Source: Pseudomonadota bacterium (GTDB taxonomy: Bacteria > Pseudomonadota > Gammaproteobacteria > Steroidobacterales > Steroidobacteraceae). Taken from it: DNA of 45,381 nt. The notes beneath the pieces are model-generated. The model did no database searches and had not been told where the DNA came from. It worked only from the letters and a program-made list of their open reading frames with translations. The stretch is from positions 1-45,381 of the forward strand of contig CAUJHX010000243.1 of assembly GCA_963204795.1 (NCBI GenBank), in the 5' to 3' direction. The translations under genes and the position numbers were made by a program. The stretch's first letter is position 1. The number at the start of each line of letters is the position of its first letter. This document shows positions 1-8,350 of this stretch, piece after piece.

Positions 1-689
1 GCGGCGATCGTCGGACGGGCGATCCGCTGCGCGAACCCGTCGCGCCAGCGATCCGTGTCGCGCCCGTCCTTGATCGGATACCACAGCGCGACCACGCCGG
101 TCGCAAAGCGCTCGAGCGCGTCATGGACGGCACTCGCCGCCGCGCGGAAATCGCCGCGCGTGTCTTCATAGGGCGGATCGATCAGCACGAGGCCGCGACG
201 CTCAGCCGGCGGCAGGTGCGCGCGCAGGCGCTGATAGCCATCGCCGTGCTCGGCAAGAACCCGGGTTTCGCGCCCGAGCGCCTTGCGCAAGGCTTCGAAT
301 TCCGCGGGCTGCGCCTCGACCGCCACGCCGCGATCATGCGGGCGCAGCACATGAGCGGCGATCAGCGGCGAGCCGGGATAGTCGTGGGGCGCGCCGGCGC
401 TGCGACGCCAGGCTTCGATCACGGCGACGTAGTCGGCGAGTTCCGGGGTGGTGAGGCGCCGCGCCCCGGCGTCCTGCAATGCCGTGAGCAGCCGGACGGC
501 ACCGCTGCGCGACTCGTTGCTGACGAGCGCATCGCCACGGGTGAGCGTGTAGCGTCCGCGCCCCGCGTGGGTATCGAGGTAGAAGAAGCCCTTGTCCTTG
601 CGCTGCAAGGCGCGCAGCAGTGCAAGCAGCGCGACGTGCTTGTGCACGTCCGCGAAATTGCCGGCGTGGAAGGCGTGCCGGTACTTCAT
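1..689 (-). CDS. rlmJ: 23S rRNA (adenine(2030)-N6)-methyltransferase RlmJ, C-terminus cut by window edge
   Basis: RlmJ uses S-adenosylmethionine to methylate A2030 of 23S rRNA. The reading frame starts with ATG at 687-689 and stays open to base 1, giving about 229 of the roughly 280 residues usual for the family. The N-terminus MKYRHAFHAGNFADVHKH is the family signature, followed by a YLDTHAGRGRY segment (cofactor-binding region) and an IDPPYE motif, which is the catalytic (D/N)PPY motif of N6-adenine methyltransferases. It lies 14 bp downstream of topA on the same strand and may be cotranscribed with it. The identification is firm; only the C-terminal end is unseen. Confidence 0.93.
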   Translation of the reverse strand, partial: MKYRHAFHAGNFADVHKHVALLALLRALQRKDKGFFYLDTHAGRGRYTLTRGDALVSNESRSGAVRLLTALQDAGARRLTTPELADYVAVIEAWRRSAGAPHDYPGSPLIAAHVLRPHDRGVAVEAQPAEFEALRKALGRETRVLAEHGDGYQRLRAHLPPAERRGLVLIDPPYEDTRGDFRAAASAVHDALERFATGVVALWYPIKDGRDTDRWRDGFAQRIARPTIA

Positions 690-702
690 CGGCGCGCGCG
701 CC

Positions 703-3177
703 TCAGGCCGGCTTCGGTTTCGCGGGCGCTTTGGTCTTGACGGCCGCCTTCTTTTTCGTCACGGCTTTCTTCTTCGGGGCCGCAGTCTTCTTCGGTGCAG
801 CCTTTACTTGCAACGGGGGTTCCGCCGGCGCTGCAGCCTTGTTGCCGCCCTTCATGGCGCCCCGCCCGCGGCCGAAGCGCCCACCGCGCTCCGGCGCCGC
901 GGCGAGCAGCGCACGGCATTCCTCGAGCGTGAGCGTCTTCGGGTCGCGGTCCTTCGGGATCTTCGCGTTCTTCTTCTTGTCGGTGATGTATGGCCCATAG
1001 CGGCCGTTCAGCACCTGGATGTCATCGACGCCGAAGTCCTGGATGATCCGGTTCGCGTCGGCGAGCTTCTTCGCGGCGATCACTTCGAGCGCCCGCTCGA
1101 GCGTGATCTTGTAGGGATCGTCTTCCTTGAGCGATGCGTATTTCGCGCCGTACTTCACGTAGGGCCCGAAGCGGCCGATGTTGGCCTGCACGGGTTCGCC
1201 CTCCGCGGTCTCCCCGAGGTTGCGCGGCAGCTTGAAGAGCTCCATCGCCTCCTCGAAGCTGATCTTGTCCATCTTCTGCCCCGGGCGCAGCCCCGCAAAA
1301 CGCGGTTTGTCCTCATCGTCCCGGGTGCCGATCTGCACAAAGGGCCCGAAGCGGCCCATGCGCACGCTGACCGGCTTGCCGCTCGCAGGATCCTTGCCAA
1401 GTTCGCGCGCCTGCGCGACTTCGTCGCGCGACACATTCTTCTCCGTGTGCTCGACGAGGTCGATGAAGGGCTTCCAGAACTTCTTCAGCGGCTCCGTCCA
1501 GTCCTCCTCGCCGCGGGATACGGCGTCGAGCTCGTCCTCCATCGCCGCGGTAAATCCATACTCGACGTAGCGGTGGAAGTGCTTCGAGAGAAAGCCATTG
1601 ACGATCTTGCCGATGTCGGTCGGGATGAACCGCCGGCTGTCCATGTCGACGTATTCGCGGTCCTTCAGCGTCGAGATGATCGACGCATAGGTCGACGGCC
1701 GGCCGATGCCGTGTTCCTCGAGTGCTTTCACGAGCGAGGCCTCGGAATAACGCGGTGGTGGCTCCGTGAAGTGCTGCGCGGGGTGCACGCCGAGCAGCGT
1801 GACCGCATCGCCCTCCTGCATTGCGGGCAGTACGTGGTCGGAATCATCCTCGACGCTGTCATCCTGGCCTTCCTGGTAGACGGCGATGTAGCCGGGCTTC
1901 ACCAGGGTGGAGCCATTGGCGCGCAGCACATGCGGACCGGCGTTCATGTCGACCGCGACTGTGTCGTACAGTGCGTGCGCCATCTGGCACGCGACCGCGC
2001 GCTTCCAGATGAGCGCATAGAGCTTCCACTGGTCCGGGTCGATGCGACCATCGATCAGCTGCGGGGTGATCGCGGCCGACGTGGGTCGCACCGCTTCGTG
2101 CGCTTCCTGCGCATTGCGCGACTTGACCTTGTAGACGCGCACCTCCTCGGCCACCGCTTCCTTGCCGTAAAGCTTCGCGGCAACACTCCTGATCTCGGCG
2201 ACGGCATCGACCGCCAGTGACACCGAATCGGTGCGCATGTAAGTGATGAGGCCGACGCTGCCCTCGCCGTAGTCGACACCTTCGTAGAGCTGCTGCGCGA
2301 GGCGCATCGTGCGCTGCGCGGAGAAACCGAGCTTGCGCGCCGCTTCCTGCTGCAGGGTCGATGTCGTGAACGGTGGCGCCGGGTTCCTGCGCCGCTGCTT
2401 GCGATCGATGCGCGAGACAGTCAGGTGCCCGTGCGTCTGCGTGTCACCACCACCGCCTGCCGCCTCAATCAGTGCCTTTTCGGCCGCATGTGCGGCAGCG
2501 GCGTTCGTGAAGCTGAACTGCTCGACCTTCGTGCCGGCGTACTCGACGAGCTTCAGTGGAAACGCCTGGCCGGAATGCCCGCCCTCGGCGTCGATCGTCC
2601 AGTATTCCTGCGCGATGAAGCGCTGGATCTCCTCTTCGCGCTCGCAGATCATGCGCAGCGCCGGGCTCTGCACGCGGCCGGCGGAAAGCCCGCGCCGCAC
2701 CTTTTTCCACAGCAGCGGCGAGAGGTTGAAGCCGACGAGGTAGTCGAGTGCGCGGCGCGCCTGTTGCGCGTTGACCAGGTCCATCGACAGCGGTCGCGGC
2801 TCCTCGATCGCCTGGCGAATGGCGTTCTTCGTCACTTCGTAGAAGGCGACGCGGTGCACGGCCTTGCCGTCGAGCGCGCCGCGGTCATCGAGCAGTTCCT
2901 TCAGGTGCCAGGAGATCGCCTCACCTTCCCGGTCGGGGTCGGTGGCGAGGTAGAGCGCGTCGGCTTTCCTGAGTGCGCGCGCGATCGCATCCACGTGCTT
3001 CTCGTTCTTCTCGAGCACGCGATACTGCATCGCAAATTTCTTTTCCGGATCGACCGCACCTTCCTTCGGCACGAGGTCGCGCACGTGCCCATAGGAAGCG
3101 AGCACCTCGAAATCCTTGCCGAGGTACTTCTTGATGGTGCGCGCTTTCGCGGGCGATTCGACGATGACGAGGTTCAA
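703..3177 (-). CDS. topA: DNA topoisomerase I (type IA)
   Basis: TopA relaxes negative supercoils by transient single-strand cleavage. The 824-residue protein opens with a TOPRIM domain (NLVIVESPAKARTIKKYLG, then TDPDREGEAISWHL) and carries the active-site tyrosine at about residue 313 in GLITYMRTDS. The C-terminal third has glycine-rich topoisomerase C-repeats (GRFGPFVQIG, GRFGPYVKYG, GRYGPYITD) rather than the Cys4 zinc ribbons of E. coli TopA, and ends in a Lys/Ala/Pro-rich tail. I place the start at TTG 3175-3177, because homology begins there and it overlaps the smg stop codon as TTGA; the open frame further upstream runs inside smg. It is the third gene of the unit dprA-smg-topA. Confidence 0.96.
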   Translation of the reverse strand: MNLVIVESPAKARTIKKYLGKDFEVLASYGHVRDLVPKEGAVDPEKKFAMQYRVLEKNEKHVDAIARALRKADALYLATDPDREGEAISWHLKELLDDRGALDGKAVHRVAFYEVTKNAIRQAIEEPRPLSMDLVNAQQARRALDYLVGFNLSPLLWKKVRRGLSAGRVQSPALRMICEREEEIQRFIAQEYWTIDAEGGHSGQAFPLKLVEYAGTKVEQFSFTNAAAAHAAEKALIEAAGGGGDTQTHGHLTVSRIDRKQRRRNPAPPFTTSTLQQEAARKLGFSAQRTMRLAQQLYEGVDYGEGSVGLITYMRTDSVSLAVDAVAEIRSVAAKLYGKEAVAEEVRVYKVKSRNAQEAHEAVRPTSAAITPQLIDGRIDPDQWKLYALIWKRAVACQMAHALYDTVAVDMNAGPHVLRANGSTLVKPGYIAVYQEGQDDSVEDDSDHVLPAMQEGDAVTLLGVHPAQHFTEPPPRYSEASLVKALEEHGIGRPSTYASIISTLKDREYVDMDSRRFIPTDIGKIVNGFLSKHFHRYVEYGFTAAMEDELDAVSRGEEDWTEPLKKFWKPFIDLVEHTEKNVSRDEVAQARELGKDPASGKPVSVRMGRFGPFVQIGTRDDEDKPRFAGLRPGQKMDKISFEEAMELFKLPRNLGETAEGEPVQANIGRFGPYVKYGAKYASLKEDDPYKITLERALEVIAAKKLADANRIIQDFGVDDIQVLNGRYGPYITDKKKNAKIPKDRDPKTLTLEECRALLAAAPERGGRFGRGRGAMKGGNKAAAPAEPPLQVKAAPKKTAAPKKKAVTKKKAAVKTKAPAKPKPA

Positions 3178-3650
3178 TGCGGTGCAGAGCCGTCGCTGTC
3201 GAACACGAGATCTTCCATGCGTGCGTACGCCTCGCCCTGCCCGGGCTGACTCGACAGCACCATCAGCACGACCCATTTCAGCTGGTCGATGGAGAGCTCC
3301 TCGGCATCGAGCGCGAGCAGGCGGTCGATCACGATTTCGCGCTGTACGGCGCTGAGGATACCGGTGCGTTCGAGCGTGAGTAGGAATCCGCGCGACTCGG
3401 TGGACATGCGCGTGAGCTCGCCCTCGGCATAGACGCGGATCGCGCGCGGGCCCGCCGCGAACTCCGGCCGGTGGCGTTCGCCCGCGAGATCGGCCAGCCA
3501 GTCGAGTGCGCGCTCGACGTTCGGCGGGGCAAAGCCCGCGCGCTCGAGATCGTGTGCGAGCGTTTCACGCTCGGGCACGTCGGGCGTGTCTTCGAGCATG
3601 TAATGGTCGAAGACGTAAATAAGGATGTCGAGAACGCTGCCAGTAATCAT
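3174..3650 (-). CDS. smg: Smg family protein (DUF494)
   Basis: This 158-residue protein matches the Smg/DUF494 family, whose biochemical role is unknown; the gene regularly sits between dprA/smf and topA in gamma- and betaproteobacteria. The typical opening is present (MITGSVLDILIYVFDHYML) and so is the C-terminal LKWVVLMVLSSQPG stretch. The start ATG overlaps the dprA stop as ATGA (3647-3650) and the stop overlaps the topA TTG start, so all three are probably translationally coupled. It is acidic and predicted cytosolic, with no signal peptide. Confidence 0.93.
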   Translation of the reverse strand: MITGSVLDILIYVFDHYMLEDTPDVPERETLAHDLERAGFAPPNVERALDWLADLAGERHRPEFAAGPRAIRVYAEGELTRMSTESRGFLLTLERTGILSAVQREIVIDRLLALDAEELSIDQLKWVVLMVLSSQPGQGEAYARMEDLVFDSDGSAPH

Positions 3651-4750
3651 CGTTGCTGCTGGATACGGCCGTAACGGCCACCCGGGTAAGGGGCAATCCG
3701 TCCCTCGAGTTCGAGTATGAGGAGCATTGACGCCACCGAATCGGCCGGCAATCCGGTCCGTTCGACGATCGCATCGACGCCCGTGGGGTCAAAGCCGAGC
3801 GCATCTAACAGGATTTCGTATTCCTTGTCCAACCGCGGGGCAGCCTCGCCGGGACTCGCGACGAGCGCAAGTGATTGTCTTGTAAAGGGTATTTTGAGCT
3901 CCTCCAGAATGTCGGCGGCACTTTCCACGAGTTTCGCCCCGCTCCTGATCAGCTGGTGGCAGCCGCGGGAGAGCGGGTTGTGGATCGAGCCCGGGATCGC
4001 GAAGACCTCGCGACCCTGATCGGCAGCGTGCTTGGCGGTGCTGAGGGATCCGCTGCGGCGGGCCGCCTCCACGACGAGCACCCCGAGCGCGAGGCCGCTG
4101 ATGACCCGGTTGCGCCGGGGAAAATGCGCCGGAAGCGGTGGAGTCCGCGGCGGGAACTCCGAGACGAGCACGCCCGCGGCGGTTATCTCCGCGGCAAGGG
4201 CCTCGTGATCGTGGGGGTACACGATGTCGAGACCCGTGCCGCACACGGCAACGGTGCGCCCGCCGGCCGCGAGGGCGCCGCGGTGCGCCGCGCCGTCGAT
4301 GCCCAGGGCAAGGCCGCTCGTGATCGTGAGGCCACCGGCTGCGAGATAACGGGCGAACTCCCGCGCATCCGAGCGCCCGCCGGCAGTGGGGTTGCGGCTG
4401 CCGACGATCGCCAGCTGCGCGGAAGCGAGCAGTCCGGCATCGCCGCGCGCCCAGAGAAACGCCGGCGCGTGTTTCACCTCGCGGAGCAGCGGCGGGTACT
4501 CTGCATCGAGACATCCGATCAGCTGCGCGCCGCAGGCTTCAAGCCACTCGCGGTCGCGGTCGATCGCGGCGCGATCAGGCGCCGCGGCCCACGCCACCGC
4601 GGGGTCCTGCCATCCGCACTCGCGCAGGTGCGCCTCGGGCAGGCGCAGGGCGCGATCAGGATTGCCCGCAACCGCGAGTGCCGCAGTGAGCCGCTCCGCC
4701 GTGAGGCCGGGGCAGCGCGCGAGCGCGAAGGCACTGGCATCGGGATGCAT
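3647..4750 (-). CDS. dprA: DNA-processing protein DprA (Smf)
   Basis: DprA binds incoming single-stranded DNA during natural transformation and loads RecA. The 367-residue protein has an N-terminal helical region, then a Rossmann-like DprA core: AIVGSRNPTAGG (about residues 115-126), TSGLALGIDGAAH, GTGLDIVYP, FPRRNRVISG and an SGSLSTAKHAADQGREVFA segment. A C-terminal winged-helix (DML1-like) region follows, LLDALGFDPTGVDAIVERTG. I chose ATG 4748-4750 because the frame extends upstream but only non-homologous sequence overlapping the maiA start is gained. It heads the dprA-smg-topA unit and is divergent from maiA, with 69 bp between the starts. Its presence is compatible with natural competence, though dprA is also common in non-competent species. 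Confidence 0.95.
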   Translation of the reverse strand: MHPDASAFALARCPGLTAERLTAALAVAGNPDRALRLPEAHLRECGWQDPAVAWAAAPDRAAIDRDREWLEACGAQLIGCLDAEYPPLLREVKHAPAFLWARGDAGLLASAQLAIVGSRNPTAGGRSDAREFARYLAAGGLTITSGLALGIDGAAHRGALAAGGRTVAVCGTGLDIVYPHDHEALAAEITAAGVLVSEFPPRTPPLPAHFPRRNRVISGLALGVLVVEAARRSGSLSTAKHAADQGREVFAIPGSIHNPLSRGCHQLIRSGAKLVESAADILEELKIPFTRQSLALVASPGEAAPRLDKEYEILLDALGFDPTGVDAIVERTGLPADSVASMLLILELEGRIAPYPGGRYGRIQQQR

Positions 4751-4819
4751 GGCCGGAGAATACTGCGGGTTGCGGCGGCCCGCGCCGCGCGTTTCGGGGC
4801 CAAGCACGGCGAAACACGC

Positions 4820-5461
4820 ATGCAACTGCACACCTACTGGCGCAGCAGCGCCGCGTACCGCGCGCGCATCGCGCTCAATCTCAAAGGACTCGCCTATGAG
4901 CAGGTGGCGCACCATCTGGTGCACGGCGAGCAGCGCAGCGCGGCCTATCTCGCCCTGAATCCGCAGGGGCTCGTGCCGGCGCTCGCAACGGCAGGTGCCG
5001 TGCTCGGGCAGTCGCTTGCGATCATCGAGTACCTCGACGAGACGTATCCGGAACCTCCGCTACTGCCACCGGACGCGCTGGCGCGCGCGCAGGTGCGGGC
5101 GATGGCCCTGAGCGTGGCTTGCGACATTCACCCGCTCGGCAACCGGCGCGTCCTCCTGTATCTGCGCGAGACGCTCGCGCAGTCCGAAGCGGCCGTGAAC
5201 GACTGGACGCGGCACTGGATCGAAACGGGGTTTGCAGCGCTCGAGGAAGCCGTGCGCCGCCACTCGCAGGACGGGCGGCACTGCTACGGGGCGGGCGTCA
5301 CCCTGGCCGACGTGTGTCTGGTGCCGCAGATGTACAACGCACGGCGCTTTGACTGCGATCTCGCAGGCATGCCGACGCTCGTCGCAATCGACGCGGCGCT
5401 CAGGAAAAGGCCGGAATTCGCGGCGGCGGCGCCCGAGTTGCAACCGGACGCCGCCGCGTGA
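4820..5461 (+). CDS. maiA: Maleylacetoacetate isomerase (zeta-class GST fold)
   Basis: This enzyme isomerises maleylacetoacetate to fumarylacetoacetate with glutathione in tyrosine/homogentisate breakdown. The 213-residue protein has the zeta-class GST N-terminal domain. The SSAAYRARIALNLKGL segment corresponds to the SSxxxRVRIAL glutathione-site motif, with Ala in place of the usual Cys or Ser. A GQSLAIIEYLDETYP thioredoxin-fold segment and a C-terminal helical domain (TLADVCLVPQMYNARRF) follow. Start ATG 4820 gives the family N-terminus MQLHTYWRSSAAYR; the open frame extends far upstream but is antisense to dprA. No other homogentisate-pathway gene is nearby, so a different zeta-class GST function is possible. 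Confidence 0.88.
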   Translation: MQLHTYWRSSAAYRARIALNLKGLAYEQVAHHLVHGEQRSAAYLALNPQGLVPALATAGAVLGQSLAIIEYLDETYPEPPLLPPDALARAQVRAMALSVACDIHPLGNRRVLLYLRETLAQSEAAVNDWTRHWIETGFAALEEAVRRHSQDGRHCYGAGVTLADVCLVPQMYNARRFDCDLAGMPTLVAIDAALRKRPEFAAAAPELQPDAAA

Positions 5462-5479
5462 AGCGAGGCGGGCGGCGCC

Positions 5480-6706
5480 TTACGGCGTGCGCACCGTGTC
5501 GGCGACCCGGATCGCGTGTGACGCACCGACCACGATCGCGAAACTCATGCGCTCGTAGCTCTTGAAGACGAGCGCCGTGCCGGCGCGTTCATCGGGCAGC
5601 TTCACTTTCGAATCGAACGCACTGCCGCCCTTGAAGAAGCTGGTGCCCTGGCTGCGACCCTTGTCGCGCACCGTGAGCCCCGCCTGGTCGACCGCGAGAA
5701 TGTGGCCGGGCGCAAGGCCATGACGCGTGCCGCGGTTGACCGCGATGATCTGGTAGGTGCCGATCAGCGTGGTGTCATCGACCACCGAGATGATCGAGCC
5801 GTTGATCGGCGCGTTCGGTACCCGCACCTCGAAGCTCGCGGGCGCGTCGGTGTCGTTCGCGATAAGCACGTCACCTTCGAGGGTCTCGCGCGTCGTGTCC
5901 GTGAGTTTCGCGGTGAGCGGCTCGCCGGGGCGCGTGACGCGCGCAGTCGCCGCGTAGACGCCCTCGTAGCCGAGCACGTCGCCCGTGTCCGGATCGCGCA
6001 ACTTCTGGCCGACATGCACCACGGCGTAGCGCGCGTCGATCGGCGCGTCGAGGTTGCGGACGTAGATGTCCTCGCCGGTGGCACCGATCATGTGTTCGTC
6101 GCGGAAGGCAAGCACGTGCGGCGCCCTGTCGAGTTGCTCCTTCGACAGCAGCGAGGGGCGTGACAGAAAACCGGCTATCGCCGCATACGGAATGGTTTCG
6201 ATGGGGCCTTCGGTGGGCGTGCTGCGCAGGCGCGGATTCAGGCGCGCGGCGCCCCCCTGCTCGAGGATCACGCGCGGTGTGCCGTCGGCGCCATAGGCGA
6301 GCGCCAGCACGTCGCCGGGATAGATGAGATGCGGATTCTCGACCTGCGGATTCACGTACCAGATTTCGGGCCACAGCCACGGATCGCGCAGGAACATGTT
6401 CGAGATGTCCCACAGCGTGTCGCCACGCTTCACCGTGTAGCGGCTCGGTGCGTCAGGGCGCACGGCGTTCGCGGTGACCGCAGGGGTCGGGGCGGTGGCG
6501 GCCTCGCTCGTGACGGTGGCGGCCTCGGTGGCGGTGAGGTCGTCGGTCGGCGGGGCCTCGCCGGCCTCTGCCACGTACTCCTGCTGCGGCGCCGCAGCCC
6601 GCGTCGCCTTCTCGGGCGAGGAACAGGCGGCGGCGAAGGCCACACAGGCGATGAGAGCCGCGCGCGACCAGGCTGCCGCGGGGCTAACTGACTGATTCGA
6701 AAACAT
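5480..6706 (-). CDS. LysM-domain lipoprotein (TsaP-like)
   Basis: This 408-residue envelope protein has an N-terminal signal ending in a lipobox (AFAAAC followed by SS), an Ala/Thr/Pro-rich linker to about residue 85, and one LysM peptidoglycan-binding domain at about residues 88-138 (YTVKRGDTLWDISNMFLRDP...YPGDVL). The rest is a beta-rich region with repeated strand patterns. Position next to dprA and divergent from def is where Pseudomonas carries the LysM gene PA0020/tsaP, linked to type IV pilus secretin anchoring. That assignment rests on gene order plus domain layout and is an inference. A good ribosome site (GAGGAG, 7 nt upstream) supports ATG 6706. Confidence 0.85.
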   Translation of the reverse strand: MFSNQSVSPAAAWSRAALIACVAFAAACSSPEKATRAAAPQQEYVAEAGEAPPTDDLTATEAATVTSEAATAPTPAVTANAVRPDAPSRYTVKRGDTLWDISNMFLRDPWLWPEIWYVNPQVENPHLIYPGDVLALAYGADGTPRVILEQGGAARLNPRLRSTPTEGPIETIPYAAIAGFLSRPSLLSKEQLDRAPHVLAFRDEHMIGATGEDIYVRNLDAPIDARYAVVHVGQKLRDPDTGDVLGYEGVYAATARVTRPGEPLTAKLTDTTRETLEGDVLIANDTDAPASFEVRVPNAPINGSIISVVDDTTLIGTYQIIAVNRGTRHGLAPGHILAVDQAGLTVRDKGRSQGTSFFKGGSAFDSKVKLPDERAGTALVFKSYERMSFAIVVGASHAIRVADTVRTP

Positions 6707-6748
6707 CCCTCACTCCTCTATACCGGGTGGGGCAAGCGACCCCGCTGT

Positions 6749-6754
6749 TATAAT
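6749..6754 (+). promoter_or_regulatory. Candidate -10 box (TATAAT) for the def operon
   Basis: A perfect TATAAT sits about 100 bp upstream of def in the 149-bp gap between the divergent LysM gene and def. No good -35 hexamer is visible at 16-18 bp, so this is a weak promoter call. Transcription from here would leave a leader of about 95 nt before the def ATG. Confidence 0.35.
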
Positions 6755-6855
6755 CGCCCATGGAACCGGTGCACACGACCCGATGTCAACTTTGTGCGCT
6801 GGTTCAAATAAATACGAGCCCGTTGAATACATTAGCAGCATTGTCGTAGGTTTCC

Positions 6856-7404
6856 ATGTCCCTCCTCACGATCCTCGAGTACCCCGATCCGCGGCTGCGG
6901 ACCCGCGCCGAGCCGGTGACGGTCTTCGACGATGCCCTCGGCCGCCAGATCGACGACATGTTCGAGACCATGTACGCGGCGCCCGGGATCGGACTCGCGG
7001 CGACGCAGGTCGATTACCACCGGCAGCTGATCGTGATCGACACCTCGGAAACGAAGGATGACCGCCGCGTATTCATCAATCCCCTGATACTGGAGAGAAG
7101 CGGCACGGCGGTCACCGAGGAGGGTTGCCTCTCCGTGCCCGGTGTCTTCGACGAAGTGCAGCGCGCCTCGAACGTGCGGGTGCGGGCGCGCGACCGCCAC
7201 GGCATCGAGTTCGAGCAGGATCTCGAGGGGATCCTCGCCGTGTGCCTGCAGCACGAGATGGATCACCTCGAGGGCAAACTCTTCGTTGACTACCTGTCTG
7301 ACCTCAAGCGCGAGCGGATCAGGAAGAAGCTCGACAAGGACCGCAAGGCGCGCGCGACCTCAAATCCCCTGCCGGCGACGCCCGTTCGCGTGCCGGCGCT
7401 CTGA
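6856..7404 (+). CDS. def: Peptide deformylase
   Basis: Def removes the formyl group from the N-terminal methionine of nascent proteins, using a bound divalent metal. The 182-residue sequence carries all three family motifs: GIGLAATQV (44-52), EGCLSVPG (89-96, with metal ligand Cys91) and QHEMDHLEG (132-140, with metal ligands His133 and His137 and catalytic Glu134). Its length is normal with a slightly long basic C-terminal tail. It is the first gene of a co-directional run def-fmt-rsmB-DUF4390-ntrY-ntrX; fmt starts 16 bp after its stop. Confidence 0.97.
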   Translation: MSLLTILEYPDPRLRTRAEPVTVFDDALGRQIDDMFETMYAAPGIGLAATQVDYHRQLIVIDTSETKDDRRVFINPLILERSGTAVTEEGCLSVPGVFDEVQRASNVRVRARDRHGIEFEQDLEGILAVCLQHEMDHLEGKLFVDYLSDLKRERIRKKLDKDRKARATSNPLPATPVRVPAL

Positions 7405-7420
7405 TCACGGAGCCCTGACC

Positions 7421-8350
7421 GTGCGCATCGCGTTCGCCGGAACGCCCGGGTTCGCGCTGCCGCCGCTGCGCGCGCTTGCCGCGCGCCACGCCATCGTCGG
7501 CGTCCTGACACAGCCCGATCGGCCCGCAGGTCGCGGCCGATCGCTCACGGCGAGCCCCGTGAAGCTCGAAGCGCTGTCGCGGGGCTGGCCCATCGCCCAG
7601 CCGGCGTCCCTGAAGAGCGCAGCCGATCGCGTCGCGCTTGCGGCCTGGCAGCCTGACCTCCTGGTCGTCGTTGCCTACGGGCTCATCCTGCCGCAAGCCG
7701 TGCTCGACCTGCCGCGCCTCGGCTGCATCAATGTGCACGCCTCGCTCCTGCCGCGCTGGCGCGGCGCGGCGCCCATCCAGCGCGCGATCCTCGCGGGCGA
7801 CACGCAGAGCGGGGTTGCCATCATGCGCATGGAGGCCGGGCTCGACACAGGTCCGGTCTACGCAGTGCGCACCGTCGCGATCGGACCTCGCATGACGGCG
7901 GGCGAACTGCATGACGTGCTTGCCGAAGAGGGTGCGACGGCGCTGCTCGCGGTGCTCGAGGATATCGGGACGGGCACGGCGCGTGCCACGCCGCAGCTTG
8001 CCGCGGGTGTCACGTACGCTGCCAGGATCGACAAGTCCGAGGCGCACATCGACTGGGGCATGAGCGCCGCCGGGATCGACCGGCAGGTGCGCGCTTTCAA
8101 CCCCTGGCCGATCGCGCAGACACGCTTCCAGGGCGAGCAGCTGCGCGTGCTGCGGGCCCATCCGGCGACTGCCACGGAGCGCGTGCGCGCGGTGCCGGGC
8201 ACCGTGCTCGGCGTCGATTCCGCCGGGCTCGCGGTTGCGTGCGGTGAAGGCGTGCTGACCCTCGAGATCGTGCAGCGACCGGGCCGGCGGCCGGTGTCGG
8301 CGTTCGACTTCGCACTCGCTGCGTCGCTCGAGGGTGTGGTGCTCGGGTGA
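7421..8350 (+). CDS. fmt: Methionyl-tRNA formyltransferase
   Basis: Fmt formylates Met-tRNAfMet for translation initiation, using 10-formyl-tetrahydrofolate. The 309-residue protein begins RIAFAGTPGFALPPL and has the diagnostic CINVHASLLPRWRGAAPIQ segment containing the catalytic Asn and His, then a C-terminal OB-like domain (FNPWPIAQTRFQGEQLRVL). I place the start at GTG 7421 with GGAG 7 nt upstream; the frame is open further upstream but overlaps def out of register. The stop overlaps the rsmB GTG start (GTGA, 8347-8350). Pairing with def is conserved across bacteria. Confidence 0.97.
   Translation: MRIAFAGTPGFALPPLRALAARHAIVGVLTQPDRPAGRGRSLTASPVKLEALSRGWPIAQPASLKSAADRVALAAWQPDLLVVVAYGLILPQAVLDLPRLGCINVHASLLPRWRGAAPIQRAILAGDTQSGVAIMRMEAGLDTGPVYAVRTVAIGPRMTAGELHDVLAEEGATALLAVLEDIGTGTARATPQLAAGVTYAARIDKSEAHIDWGMSAAGIDRQVRAFNPWPIAQTRFQGEQLRVLRAHPATATERVRAVPGTVLGVDSAGLAVACGEGVLTLEIVQRPGRRPVSAFDFALAASLEGVVLG

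Noticed and set aside
592-2220. Long open frame antisense to topA (542 codons)
   Set aside because: It mirrors the codon structure of topA, has no recognisable domain and is rich in Arg/His/Leu, as expected of antisense frames in high-GC DNA.
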